Notes: generated by a model from the letters alone, not told the origin. A DNA stretch of 64,000 nt from an uncultured Lachnospiraceae bacterium (GCA_910578795.1 CAJTSD010000004.1:62001-126000); one strand, 5' to 3'; counted from the first letter of the stretch, positions 43,656-52,133 are shown. Translations and numbers: made by a program.

Positions 43656-45923
43656 TTACAGTTTCCAAATATCGCGGTTGTACTCTGCTATGGTTCTGTC
43701 TGATGAGAAGAAACCAGCCTTTGCGATATTGACTAACATCATGCGCTTCCATTTTTCCTCGTTCTGATAATCCTCAAACATTCTGTCCTTTGTGGCAATA
43801 TAATCCTCAAGGTCAAGCAGCGTCATAAACCAGTCCTTGTTCATCAGCTCCTTCTGCAGTCTGACAAGGCGCGTCTTATTGCCCGCTTTCAGGATTTCCT
43901 TACTTGTGATAAAGTCCACTGCCTCTCTAATTGTCTTGCTCTTTTTATAGAAGTCCTTCGCCACATAGTCCGCCTTTTCATAATGCGCAATGACCTCCTC
44001 CGACTTCTCTCCGAAGATATAGATATTGTCATCACCCACCAGCTCATGGATTTCCACATTCGCGCCGTCGCTCGTGCCAAGCGTTACCGCGCCGTTTAAC
44101 ATAAACTTCATGTTTCCGGTACCGCTTGCCTCCTTAGACGCAAGGGAGATCTGCTCCGAAATGTCGCACGCCGGAATCAGGCGCTCCGCATAGCTGACAT
44201 TGTAGTTTTCGACCATAACCACCTTCATGTAATCCTTCACGTCCGGATCATTGTTGATGATTTCCTGCAGGCACAAAAGCAAGTGGATAATATCCTGTGC
44301 AATCACATACGCCGGAGCCGCTTTTGCGCCAAATATAAACGTAATCGGTGTAGAAGGCTTTTTGCCGCCCTTAATCTCAAGATACTTGTGGATAATATAC
44401 AACGCGTTCATCTGCTGACGCTTATACTCATGGAGCCGCTTAATCTGAATGTCAAAGATGGAGTTGGGATTAATCTCCACGCCCTCATGCTCCTTGATAT
44501 AAGCCGCAAGCTCTGCCTTTTTATCCTTCTTAATCGCCTTAATTTCCGTCAAAAGCGCCTCGTCATCAATATGCTTTAACAGATTTTCCAACTGCGCCGC
44601 ATCCTTCTTGTAGCCCTCTCCGATCGTCTTTGTAATGCAAGCCGCAAGCTCCCTGTTGCAGGAAAGCAGCCACCGCCGGAATGTAATGCCGTTTGTCTTG
44701 TTGTTGAACTTCTCGGGATAAATCTTGTAGAAATGATTTAACTCCGTATTCTTCAAAATCTCCGTATGGATCGCCGCAACGCCGTTTACCGAAAATCCGT
44801 AATGAATGTCGATATGCGCCATGTGCACCCTGTTATCCTTATCGATAATCTGCACCTTCTCTTCAGTGTACTTCGCCGCAACGCGCTTGTCAAGCTCTCT
44901 GATAATCGGCATCAACTGCGGAACCACCTTCTCAAGGAAGCTTACGGGCCATTTTTCAAGCGCTTCTGCAAGGATGGTGTGATTGGTGTAAGCACAGGTC
45001 TTGCTGACAACCTCAATCGCCTCGTCCATGCTAAAGCCCTCGTCCTCCGTGAGGATACGGATTAACTCCGGAATGACCATTGTCGGGTGCGTATCGTTAA
45101 TCTGAATGACTGCGTGCTCATTCAGCTTGTGAAGGTCATATCCGTTCTCCTTCATTTCCTTTAAAATCAACTGCGCGCCGTTGCATACCATAAAATACTG
45201 CTGGTAAATACGAAGCTGCTGACCTGCCTCGTCGGAGTCGTCGGGATAGAGGAAAAGTGTTAAATTCTTATCAATATCTTCTTTATCAAAATCAATGCCT
45301 TCCTTGACAATGCTCTCATCCACCGTCTCAATGTCAAACAAATGCAGCTTGTTCATGCCCTGCTCATAACCGATGACATCAATGTCATACAGTCTTGAAA
45401 CAACCTTTTTGTCGCCAAAATATACGGGGAATGAAATGTCTGTCTTGGTCAGCCATGACTGCTTCTCAATCCAGTCGTTCTTTTCAGCGGTCTGCTGTCT
45501 GTTTTGGAAAACCTGTTTAAACAGTCCGAAATGATAGTTTAATCCGATACCGTCGCCCGCAAGTCCCAGGCTTGCAATCGAGTCCAAAAAGCACGCTGCA
45601 AGACGTCCAAGTCCGCCATTTCCAAGCGAAGGCTCCGGCTCCGTCTCCTCGATCAGGCTCAAATCCTTTCCTTCCTGCTTCAAAACATCCGCAAGCTCCT
45701 CGTAAATGCCTAAATTAATCAGGTTGTTTGACAAAAGCTTTCCGATTAAGAACTCTGCCGAAATATAGTACACTTTTTTCGTACCCTTGATGACGCCTTT
45801 GCCTTCCATCATGTCCTTGGTCATGTTCAGAATGGCAAAATAGAGGTCTTTGTCGCTTAAGTCCCTGATTGCCTTTCCGTACATTTTCTGTGTCATTGCT
45901 TCCAAATTTGTTTTCACGCTCAT
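43656..45923 (-). CDS. glgP: Glycogen/maltodextrin phosphorylase
   Basis: A 755-residue GT35 phosphorylase, which releases glucose 1-phosphate from the ends of alpha-1,4 glucans. The PLP Lys lies in SLASKEASGTGNMKFMLNGA; the glucan and phosphate sites GNGGLGRLAACFLDS and KRLHEYKRQ are intact. GGAG is seven bases before the ATG. It lies 61 bases after a LacI regulator on the same strand and near malQ and glgX, so it likely serves both imported maltodextrin and stored glycogen. It is about 50-80 residues shorter than the E. coli enzymes, mainly at the N-terminus. Confidence 0.95.
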   Translation of the reverse strand: MSVKTNLEAMTQKMYGKAIRDLSDKDLYFAILNMTKDMMEGKGVIKGTKKVYYISAEFLIGKLLSNNLINLGIYEELADVLKQEGKDLSLIEETEPEPSLGNGGLGRLAACFLDSIASLGLAGDGIGLNYHFGLFKQVFQNRQQTAEKNDWIEKQSWLTKTDISFPVYFGDKKVVSRLYDIDVIGYEQGMNKLHLFDIETVDESIVKEGIDFDKEDIDKNLTLFLYPDDSDEAGQQLRIYQQYFMVCNGAQLILKEMKENGYDLHKLNEHAVIQINDTHPTMVIPELIRILTEDEGFSMDEAIEVVSKTCAYTNHTILAEALEKWPVSFLEKVVPQLMPIIRELDKRVAAKYTEEKVQIIDKDNRVHMAHIDIHYGFSVNGVAAIHTEILKNTELNHFYKIYPEKFNNKTNGITFRRWLLSCNRELAACITKTIGEGYKKDAAQLENLLKHIDDEALLTEIKAIKKDKKAELAAYIKEHEGVEINPNSIFDIQIKRLHEYKRQQMNALYIIHKYLEIKGGKKPSTPITFIFGAKAAPAYVIAQDIIHLLLCLQEIINNDPDVKDYMKVVMVENYNVSYAERLIPACDISEQISLASKEASGTGNMKFMLNGAVTLGTSDGANVEIHELVGDDNIYIFGEKSEEVIAHYEKADYVAKDFYKKSKTIREAVDFITSKEILKAGNKTRLVRLQKELMNKDWFMTLLDLEDYIATKDRMFEDYQNEEKWKRMMLVNIAKAGFFSSDRTIAEYNRDIWKL

Positions 45924-45984
45924 TGTTTTACTCCTTTTCTTTATGAAAAAATTTAAAATTTTTAAGTTTATCGTTTTCTATACA

Positions 45985-47019
45985 CTATGATATCACATCC
46001 AAATATTTAATCCGCATGAGCTTATGCGGCATGATAATCTCCCTGCCCGGTTCCCCGCTAATCAGCCGTCCCGCTTCCTCAACGGCACACGCTGCGGTCC
46101 TTTTAAAGTCCTGACCGACCGTATACATCTGCTTTCCTGCATACCCCATCAGGTTTACCCCATCAAAGCCGCACACCGGACGATAAATATCCATATCAAT
46201 CAACGCCTTCATCGCACCTATCGCCATCAAATCCGAAGCACAAATAATTGCGTCTTTATGCATTGCGTACTGCATGGTCAGCTTTCTTGCCTCAAGCTCA
46301 CTGAAGTTTCCTTCGCGAATTAAAAGCGTAAGTCCCATCTCTTGTGCAAGCTCCTGCATTCCCTTTAAGCGCTCTCCTGACACATAGCCTTCCTTTTTAC
46401 CCGATATATATAGTATCCTTTTTGACTTGCAAAATGCGGGACTTTGCGTATTCATACTTTGAATATTCATACTTTCAATCAGGAACTTTTTTGCCACCTC
46501 ATATTGCGCCTTTCGATTGTCAATATGAATACTTGATGTATTTTCATCCACGCCGGGCGCATTAATCAGTACCGTCTTAAACTTCCCACTCGTTATCAGA
46601 CTGTAAAGCGCCTCATCTTCTTTGCTGGAAAGGCTGCACACAATCAACCCTTCAACGCTCTGTGACTGGAAATAACGCGTCATTTCTTCAGTGCCCATAT
46701 CGCTCAACATTGCAGTGAACACGGTTATAATATCCATTCCAAGCTCTTTGGCACGATTGATTGCGCCAATCATATACTGCATTGGAATTTCATCAACCGC
46801 CTGCGCATTTCTGTTCACGTCAAGCACTAACGCCACGCGTCCCGACCGTTTGGACGAAAGTGCGGAGGCAATGGAATTTGGTACAAATCCTAACTGTTCG
46901 ATTGCTCTGTTCACCCGATTTTTTGTTTCGTTTCGCACATTTGGATAGTTATTTAAAACCTTTGAAACCGTGGAAATTGCCACACCTGCCTCTTTTGCCA
47001 CATCTCTAATTGAAACCAC
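45985..47019 (-). CDS. LacI family regulator (glycogen phosphorylase locus)
   Basis: About 344 residues: helix-turn-helix and hinge (VSIRDVAKEAGVAISTVSKVLNNYPN) and a ligand-binding core. I chose the GTG at 47019, since the protein then starts as LacI proteins do and AGGAGG is 12 bases upstream; an in-frame ATG at 47067 touches its AGGAG. Its promoter carries two abutting palindromes, GGAAAACGTTTTCC and GAAAACGTTTTC, right at the start point, so it probably represses itself and glgP downstream. A short insertion NIQSMNTQ repeats SMNIQ/SMNTQ in the middle. Confidence 0.85.
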   Translation of the reverse strand: MVSIRDVAKEAGVAISTVSKVLNNYPNVRNETKNRVNRAIEQLGFVPNSIASALSSKRSGRVALVLDVNRNAQAVDEIPMQYMIGAINRAKELGMDIITVFTAMLSDMGTEEMTRYFQSQSVEGLIVCSLSSKEDEALYSLITSGKFKTVLINAPGVDENTSSIHIDNRKAQYEVAKKFLIESMNIQSMNTQSPAFCKSKRILYISGKKEGYVSGERLKGMQELAQEMGLTLLIREGNFSELEARKLTMQYAMHKDAIICASDLMAIGAMKALIDMDIYRPVCGFDGVNLMGYAGKQMYTVGQDFKRTAACAVEEAGRLISGEPGREIIMPHKLMRIKYLDVIS

Positions 47020-47108
47020 GTAATCCTTCGCCCTCCTGTTCTGCATAACACCGTTCTTCTTCCTCATCTCCTATTCTTTTTTAACGGAAGTCCTATGGGA
47101 AATGCTTT

Positions 47109-47134
47109 GGAAAACGTTTTCCGAAAACGTTTTC
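47109..47134. promoter_or_regulatory. Two abutting LacI-type operators
   Basis: GGAAAACGTTTTCC (47109-47122) and GAAAACGTTTTC (47123-47134) are perfect palindromes in direct contact, centres 13 bases apart. They cover the start region of the promoter at 47138-47166, on which a LacI protein could act as autorepressor. Confidence 0.8.
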
Positions 47135-47137
47135 TTT

Positions 47138-47166
47138 ATGATACAATAAAAATAACGGTTTGTCTA
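47138..47166 (-). promoter_or_regulatory. Promoter of lacI-glgP
   Basis: TAGACA (47161-47166), 17 bases, TATCAT (47138-47143) on the minus strand. The -35 box lies in the loop and arm of the terminator at 47149-47176, so the end of one unit and the start of the next overlap. Confidence 0.65.
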
Positions 47167-47176
47167 CCGTTATTTT
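47149..47176 (-). terminator. AT-rich terminator after the sortase remnant
   Basis: AAAATAACGGT (47149-47159) pairs with ACCGTTATTTT (47166-47176) around a 6-base loop, followed by TTTTATTG on the minus strand. Confidence 0.65.
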
Positions 47177-47204
47177 GAATTTTTTTCTAAAATTTATTCT
47201 TTTA

Positions 47205-47464
47205 TTATTCCACCCGTTTTCCTACAACCGCAAAGCGTCCGTTTTTCGTGTGATATGCACAGGTAGAAAGCGTAATAAACTCATCGCCGCCATCTTTGTT
47301 ATTATCCTCGTCCGAAGAACCGTGATCTCCGAATCCGTCGAGTCCTCCGCCGCCGCAAAGGCAATCAGCGTATTTGACGCAGTAGTATTCAACAAAAGCG
47401 CCGCAGTAAGAATTGCAATTCTTACTTTTTTACTTAGAAGTTTCAATTTATTTTTACGATTCAC
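47205..47464 (-). pseudogene. Sortase remnant with frameshift
   Basis: A GTG at 47464 (AAAGGA eight bases upstream) opens a frame with a basic start and signal-like helix (RIAILTAALLLNTTASNTLIAFA), then drifts into an Arg/Leu-rich tail ending at 47222. In another frame the same DNA reads GSSDEDNNKDGGDEFITLST, then CAYHTKNGRFAVVGKRVE, and stops at 47205. That ending is the C-terminal strand of a class B-like sortase with its catalytic Cys. The catalytic His and Arg regions are absent. I read this as a sortase gene reduced by a large deletion and shifted in frame. Confidence 0.55.
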
Positions 47465-47648
47465 AAACTCTATCCTTTCCAACATCAATACAAGGGTTCA
47501 TCCTAGGAAAACATCTCCGCTCCTAAATATAATATAAAAGCACGGACATTTGTGCAAAAATTTACATGTTCTTTCTTTTTTAGTCAAAACATCCAACTTT
47601 TGCCAAAATCCGCGCCTATTTTTTGTAACATTTATTCTTCGAAGTGTT

Positions 47649-49760
47649 TTACCGTTTTACGACAATTGCCACAATTAACGACCTCGGACACATCCTGACC
47701 GTATCCGCAGCCGTAAAGTTTGTAAGCGCATGGTAATCCACATTCTTTGTATGTGCAAACTCCGTGTTCACAAGAATGCGCCACTTTCTGCCCAGCGGGA
47801 GCTTGGGAAGCTGCACATCCTCATACTCCCAAAACGCATTCACGCCGATATAAATAATATCGTCCTCAATGTTTCCCTCGGTACGTCCGGCAAACATAAT
47901 GCCAATCGTACGCGTATCAGGATCACACTGGCTGTTCCATGCAGTCTTATTATGAATGGACACCTCCGGGAAACCGCAGCCGCTGGGACCGGAACGTCCC
48001 CGCAAAATCGGATGCGCACGGCGAAGATGAATCATAAATTTACAGAATTCGAACATTTCGTCATACTCTTCTTTTCGGTTCCAGTCAAGCCAGGAGATAA
48101 TATTATCCTGACAATACGCATTGTTATTGCCAAACTGCGTATTACAGAACTCATCACCTGCAAGGAACATTGCCGAGCCTCTGCTGCACATCAAAATTGC
48201 AAACGCGTTTTTACGCAGCCTGTTGCGCAGCGCAAGCACTTCGGGATTGTTCGTTTCTCCCTCCACGCCACAGTTCCAGCTGTTGTTGTCATTTGCACCG
48301 TCTGTATTGTTCCAGCCGTTTTTCTCATTATGTTTATTATTATATGCATACATGTCATAGAGCGTGAAGCCGTCATGACAGTTGATGAAATTCACCGTGG
48401 CATTCTCTCCGCGGTTTTCCTTTCCGTATAAATCAAGCGAACCCGTAATGCGGTTGATTGCCGCCTGTGCCATGCCGTAATCACCCTTTAAGAAGCAGCG
48501 CATGTCATCACGGTATCTGCCGTTCCACTCTGCCCAGCGGTTCCACGACGGAAAGCTTCCGACCTGATACAGTCCGCCCGCATCCCATGCCTCCGCAATC
48601 AATTTCACCTTTCCAAGCACCGGATCAAACGCAAGGCTCTGCAACAAAGGCGGCTTGCTCATCGGCGAGCCGTCCTCGTTTCGCCCGAGAATGGACGCAA
48701 GGTCAAAACGGAACCCGTCAACCCTGTACGATACCACCCAGTAACGCAGGCATTCCATAATAAACTGCTGCACAATGGGATGATTACAGTTTAAAACATT
48801 TCCGCAGCCGCTGAAGTTATAATATTTCCCGTCAGGTGTCAGCATATAGTAAATATTATTGTCAATTCCCTTAAACGAGAAGCAGGGTCCCATCTCATTT
48901 CCTTCCGCCGTATGGTTAAATACTACGTCAAGGATTACTTCGATGCCGTTTCTGTTCAGCTCATGAATCAACTCCCGAAGCTCGTTTCCCTCTTTATTAT
49001 ATTCATGCTTTGACGCATATGCCGTGTTCGGCGCAAAAAAGCAGACCGTATTATAGCCCCAATAGTTTAAGAGCTTCTCACCGTCAATTTCACGCACGTC
49101 CTCCAGCTCGTCAAACTCAAAAATCGGCATCAGCTCCACGGCGTTGACCCCAAGCTCAAGCAGGTATGGAATTTTTTCCCGTATACCCTCAAACGTTCCT
49201 CTGTGTTTGACACCCGACGACTCGTCGTTCGTAAAACCACGCACGTGCATTTCGTAGATAATCATGTCCTTGGGCTCAAGGCATGTGTTTTTGAAGTTGC
49301 CCCAGTCATATCCGCTGTCAACCACACGCGCTTTGTAGACGCGCTTATCTGCATCTTTTCTATCGCCCCATATGCCCTGTCCTGCTACCGCTTTTGCATA
49401 CGGGTCCAAAATATAATTGGACTTGTCGAACAACAGTCCCTTTTTAACATCGTACTCACCGTCAAACTGGTAGGCGTATTCAAGGTCTTTCGGGTCTAAC
49501 CCGAACACTACCATTGAATATGTGTTCCCGAGACAGTACGATTCGGGGAACGGTATCACTGCGTACGGTTCCTCCTCATTTCTGTGAAAAAGACATAATG
49601 TACATGACGTTGCGCCATTTGAGTGAATCGTAAAATTAATTCCCCCCTGCACACAGGTCGCGCCGTTTCTCAAAAACTTTCCCGGTCTTACCTCAAATCC
49701 GTTTATAATATCTGTGGGTTCATAATATCTTTTATTCATCATTACATGCGTTTCATTCAT
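47649..49760 (-). CDS. glgX: Glycogen debranching enzyme, GlgX/isoamylase type
   Basis: About 703 residues: an N-terminal CBM48 domain (GFEVRPGKFLRNGATCVQGGINF) followed by a GH13 catalytic domain. Motifs seen are DVVFNHTAEG, VDGFRFDLASILG (nucleophile Asp), LIAEAWDAGG (Glu) and FINCHDGFTLYD (Asp). Such enzymes cut alpha-1,6 branches of glycogen or limit dextrins. The ATG at 49760 has GGAGG five bases upstream. With glgP and malQ it completes glycogen and branched dextrin breakdown. It has its own promoter at 49827-49855. Confidence 0.92.
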   Translation of the reverse strand: MNETHVMMNKRYYEPTDIINGFEVRPGKFLRNGATCVQGGINFTIHSNGATSCTLCLFHRNEEEPYAVIPFPESYCLGNTYSMVVFGLDPKDLEYAYQFDGEYDVKKGLLFDKSNYILDPYAKAVAGQGIWGDRKDADKRVYKARVVDSGYDWGNFKNTCLEPKDMIIYEMHVRGFTNDESSGVKHRGTFEGIREKIPYLLELGVNAVELMPIFEFDELEDVREIDGEKLLNYWGYNTVCFFAPNTAYASKHEYNKEGNELRELIHELNRNGIEVILDVVFNHTAEGNEMGPCFSFKGIDNNIYYMLTPDGKYYNFSGCGNVLNCNHPIVQQFIMECLRYWVVSYRVDGFRFDLASILGRNEDGSPMSKPPLLQSLAFDPVLGKVKLIAEAWDAGGLYQVGSFPSWNRWAEWNGRYRDDMRCFLKGDYGMAQAAINRITGSLDLYGKENRGENATVNFINCHDGFTLYDMYAYNNKHNEKNGWNNTDGANDNNSWNCGVEGETNNPEVLALRNRLRKNAFAILMCSRGSAMFLAGDEFCNTQFGNNNAYCQDNIISWLDWNRKEEYDEMFEFCKFMIHLRRAHPILRGRSGPSGCGFPEVSIHNKTAWNSQCDPDTRTIGIMFAGRTEGNIEDDIIYIGVNAFWEYEDVQLPKLPLGRKWRILVNTEFAHTKNVDYHALTNFTAADTVRMCPRSLIVAIVVKR

Positions 49761-49826
49761 TCTGTCCTCCCCCTCTCTCCATATCAGTATATCCAAATAC
49801 AGTGACATATTAACCCTTATGACATA

Positions 49827-49855
49827 ATTTTACACTATTTTTCAAATTTTTGCAA
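49827..49855 (-). promoter_or_regulatory. Promoter of glgX
   Basis: TTGCAA (49850-49855), 17 bases, TAAAAT (49827-49832) on the minus strand, with about 60 bases of leader. No AACGTT operator is near. Confidence 0.7.
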
Positions 49856-49886
49856 CAATTTATGTAATTTTAAATTAATATAAATG

Positions 49887-49911
49887 AAAAGACACCGTGT
49901 TGTCCGGTGTC
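49887..49911 (-). terminator. Terminator of the DUF2164 gene
   Basis: GACACCG (49891-49897) pairs with CGGTGTC (49905-49911), followed by TTTTCATTT on the minus strand. Confidence 0.65.
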
Positions 49912-49949
49912 CTATCCGTCTGTTACTATTCACTTGCGTTCCAGCAACA

Positions 49950-50213
49950 TCACGCTTCATTTTTATACAACGTATAATAATCCGAATCCAAATTATCCAT
50001 CATCTGCGCAAACCACCGTTTGGCATCGTCCAGCGCCCTGTTGTAGACAATCGGCGCCAGTCTGTGCTCGAACAGCTCCAAAAGCTGCATCTGCTCAATC
50101 ATTCCGATTTCCTCGCCCCGCTCGTCAAGATAAAACGCCTTAATTTCGGCATTTAGCTTCTCTTTTTGTGCGTCTGTGAGCTTAATTTGCACTATGCGTT
50201 CCCTTTTTTTCAT
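49950..50213 (-). CDS. DUF2164 family protein
   Basis: An 87-residue cytoplasmic protein with the pattern of DUF2164: ERIVQIKLTDAQKEKLNAEI, then FYLDERGEEIGMIEQMQLLEL and IVYNRALDDAKRWFAQ. The function of this family is unknown. GAGAGG precedes the second in-frame ATG (50213) by six bases. It lies on the minus strand between glgX and the hairpin cluster after kduI, with its own terminator, so it is probably a separate unit. Confidence 0.8.
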   Translation of the reverse strand: MKKRERIVQIKLTDAQKEKLNAEIKAFYLDERGEEIGMIEQMQLLELFEHRLAPIVYNRALDDAKRWFAQMMDNLDSDYYTLYKNEA

Positions 50214-50234
50214 CAGCATCCTCTCCTATAAAAT

Positions 50235-50260
50235 AAAAAAGAGTCCGGCGAGCCGGACTC
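50235..50260 (-). terminator. Terminator after kduI and its hairpin cluster
   Basis: GAGTCCGGC (50241-50249) and GCCGGACTC (50252-50260) form a 9-bp stem with a 2-base gap, followed by TTTTTT on the minus strand. Confidence 0.8.
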
Positions 50261-50402
50261 TCGCGCCGGAGCGCGGTTGCTTTAGCAACCATATTCCTTA
50301 GCGCGGAGTGCGCATCCCCCGGAGGGGTTTTCACTTTATAGGACGTAATTTCCTATAAAGTGAGAACGCACCTGCGGCTGCTTTGTGTCCGTCCGCAAGT
50401 GC
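50241..50402 (-). repeat. Cluster of seven hairpins after kduI
   Basis: In 162 bases there are seven inverted repeats: 50241-50260 (terminator), GCGC/GCGC 50263-50274, GGTTGC/GCAACC with TAAA loop (minus strand) 50275-50290, GCGC/GCGC 50301-50313, CCCC/GGGG 50316-50327, a perfect 12-bp repeat CACTTTATAGGA/TCCTATAAAGTG 50332-50362, and GCACCTGCGG/CCGCAAGTGC 50368-50402. It follows kduI by 34 bases and is probably transcribed as its 3' region. No coding frame was seen in it. A structured RNA or repeat element is likely. Confidence 0.6.
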
Positions 50403-50435
50403 TTTCCGTGCCTTTATTCCTTAACTTTTCCGTGT

Positions 50436-51296
50436 CTACATCAAATCCTGCATCGCAACGCCGTCCATATCGTCAAAATCCTGGTTTTCGCCTACCATGC
50501 CCCAGATAAAGGTATACGCGCGGCTGCCGCTGCCCGAATGAATCGACCAGCTCGGAGAAATCACTGCCTGCTCATTGCGCATTACGATATGTCTTGTCTC
50601 TGTCGGCTCGCCCATATAATGCATCACAAACGCATCCTCGGGCATATCAAAATAAAGATAAACCTCCATACGTCTGTCATGTGTGTGGCACGGCATGGTG
50701 TTCCATACACTGCCCGGCTTTAACGCCGTCATTCCCATAACAAGCTGACAGCTTTCCACTTGTCCCGGAAGGATATACTTGTTGATAACCCTGTGGTTTG
50801 CGTCCTCCAAACAGCCAAGTTCCACCTTGTTCTCTTCCTTGATAATCACCACATCCTCCGAAGCGTCGCCCTGCGGCTTAATCAGCTTTGTCGGGTACTC
50901 CTTGTGTGCGGGTGCGCTGTTTAAATAAAATCTTGCAGGGTTCCCCGGGTCAACCGATTCAAACACAATTTCCTTAGAACCCATTCCGATATACATGCCC
51001 TCTTTGTGACCAACCTCGTACTTTTTGCCATCGATTGTAATCGTGCCGGCTGGACCGATGTTAATTACGCCAAGCTCACGTCTTTGGCAGAAATACTCTG
51101 CGCGCAGCTCGTCGCCTGCCGTAAGCTTCAACGGCTTTACAGGCACTGCCGATCCGGTGATAATGCGGTCGATATGGCTGTAGACAAGCTTAATCTCGTC
51201 AGCCTTGAATAAATCGTCAATCAAAAATTCTTCTCTTAATCGCTGTGTCGTGTAATTTTTTACATCCTTTGGAGATGCAGCAGTACGAAGTTCCAT
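50436..51296 (-). CDS. kduI: 5-keto-4-deoxyuronate isomerase
   Basis: A 286-residue cupin enzyme that turns 5-keto-4-deoxyuronate into 2,5-diketo-3-deoxygluconate in pectin or glycosaminoglycan breakdown. Metal residues are seen in CHTHDRRMEVYLYF (two His and Glu) and SPSWSIHSGSG (His). Length is normal. AAGG is about nine bases before the ATG. It faces away from a LacI regulator and uxaC, and is the only gene of the unsaturated-uronate branch in the window; kduD is not present. Confidence 0.94.
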   Translation of the reverse strand: MELRTAASPKDVKNYTTQRLREEFLIDDLFKADEIKLVYSHIDRIITGSAVPVKPLKLTAGDELRAEYFCQRRELGVINIGPAGTITIDGKKYEVGHKEGMYIGMGSKEIVFESVDPGNPARFYLNSAPAHKEYPTKLIKPQGDASEDVVIIKEENKVELGCLEDANHRVINKYILPGQVESCQLVMGMTALKPGSVWNTMPCHTHDRRMEVYLYFDMPEDAFVMHYMGEPTETRHIVMRNEQAVISPSWSIHSGSGSRAYTFIWGMVGENQDFDDMDGVAMQDLM

Positions 51297-51393
51297 AGTT
51301 TTTTACCTTCCTTTACTTTTACTTTTTATAGTTTTACTTCTTTTTGGGGAAATTGTTCCCTATATTAACATCACCCGATTTATCAGCCAAAAG

Positions 51394-51786
51394 TCAACGT
51401 TTTTTGTTACTGTCAACCATGATACAGTGAAGCCCTTTTTCTTTCAAAGCTGCTTCCATATCAGAAGGCAGTGCAAGCTTAGCTGTTCTATAGCCTTTAT
51501 AAAATACCAGCTTTGACTTCCCGTTTTTTTGGAATACCTTTACACTTAAGCTATATGAAAGCTGATGCTCCAGCTCCCATGAATTGTAATGTAATTCCAC
51601 CCGGTCGATCTGATCAAACGCAACAGCATAGGGTATCCCCGTATTTAAAACGAGATTGTTATCCTCAAAGAAAAATGCCCCTGCATTCGCTTTATTCCTA
51701 TATTGACTCCTTTTATAAATCATATAACCGACAAATATAAAAAGGAACAGCATCGGAATATAGAATATGACTATCTGATATATCAT
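51394..51786 (-). CDS. Small membrane protein of unknown function
   Basis: A 130-residue protein with one N-terminal membrane helix (about 4-24, IVIFYIPMLFLFIFVGYMIY), then a soluble domain with beta-strand pattern (FFEDNNLVLNTGIPYAVAFDQIDRVELHY, SLSVKVFQKNGKSKLVFYKGY) that is reminiscent of bacterial PH-like domains. I do not recognise the family. GAGG lies 11 bases before the ATG. It sits between kduI and the divergent LacI gene; no functional link is evident. Confidence 0.6.
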   Translation of the reverse strand: MIYQIVIFYIPMLFLFIFVGYMIYKRSQYRNKANAGAFFFEDNNLVLNTGIPYAVAFDQIDRVELHYNSWELEHQLSYSLSVKVFQKNGKSKLVFYKGYRTAKLALPSDMEAALKEKGLHCIMVDSNKKR

Positions 51787-51924
51787 CTCTGAACGCACCT
51801 CTTTATTCCCGCGAGCAACGAGTCAAATGGCTGCTTAAAACCGTTTGACTTATTTGCATGCAGCCTGCAATGCATATATACTCATTTTCAGAGCAGGTAC
51901 ACAATTCCGAAAACGCAGTATCCA

Positions 51925-51938
51925 TGAAAGCGCTTACA
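51925..51938. promoter_or_regulatory. cre-like operator, upstream copy
   Basis: TGAAAGCGCTTACA fits the CcpA cre consensus TGWAARCGYTWNCW. A half-copy CCGCTTACAC follows at once (51940-51949). It lies about 100 bases before the presumed start point of the LacI gene. Confidence 0.6.
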
Positions 51939-51995
51939 CACCGCTTACACTTTTATTATTTTACTTCATTCTTTGCAAATAGTCAATATTTCCAC

Positions 51996-52024
51996 TTGAT
52001 TTTCATATATTTTCATAGTAAACT
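51996..52024 (+). promoter_or_regulatory. Promoter of the uronate LacI gene
   Basis: TTGATT (51996-52001), 17 bases, TAAACT (52019-52024). Start near 52031, between the two cre-like sites. Confidence 0.5.
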
Positions 52025-52060
52025 TACATCATGCGATACCTGCATCATTGCGGGCTGTTA

Positions 52061-52074
52061 TGATAGCGCTTACA
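52061..52074. promoter_or_regulatory. cre-like operator, downstream copy
   Basis: TGATAGCGCTTACA shares AGCGCTTACA with the upstream copy, 136 bases away. It lies about 30 bases after the presumed start point, where a bound protein would block the polymerase. Confidence 0.6.
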
Positions 52075-52133
52075 CTGTTTTTTCATACGACTATATGCAG
52101 CGCGCTCATACGCCTGTCAGGAGGAACAGACTT

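Noticed and set aside
51858..52133. N-terminal extension of the LacI frame from 51858.
   Set aside because: It runs through the promoter and both cre-like sites and has no LacI-like sequence; the ATG at 52134 has AGGAGG and gives a standard LacI start.
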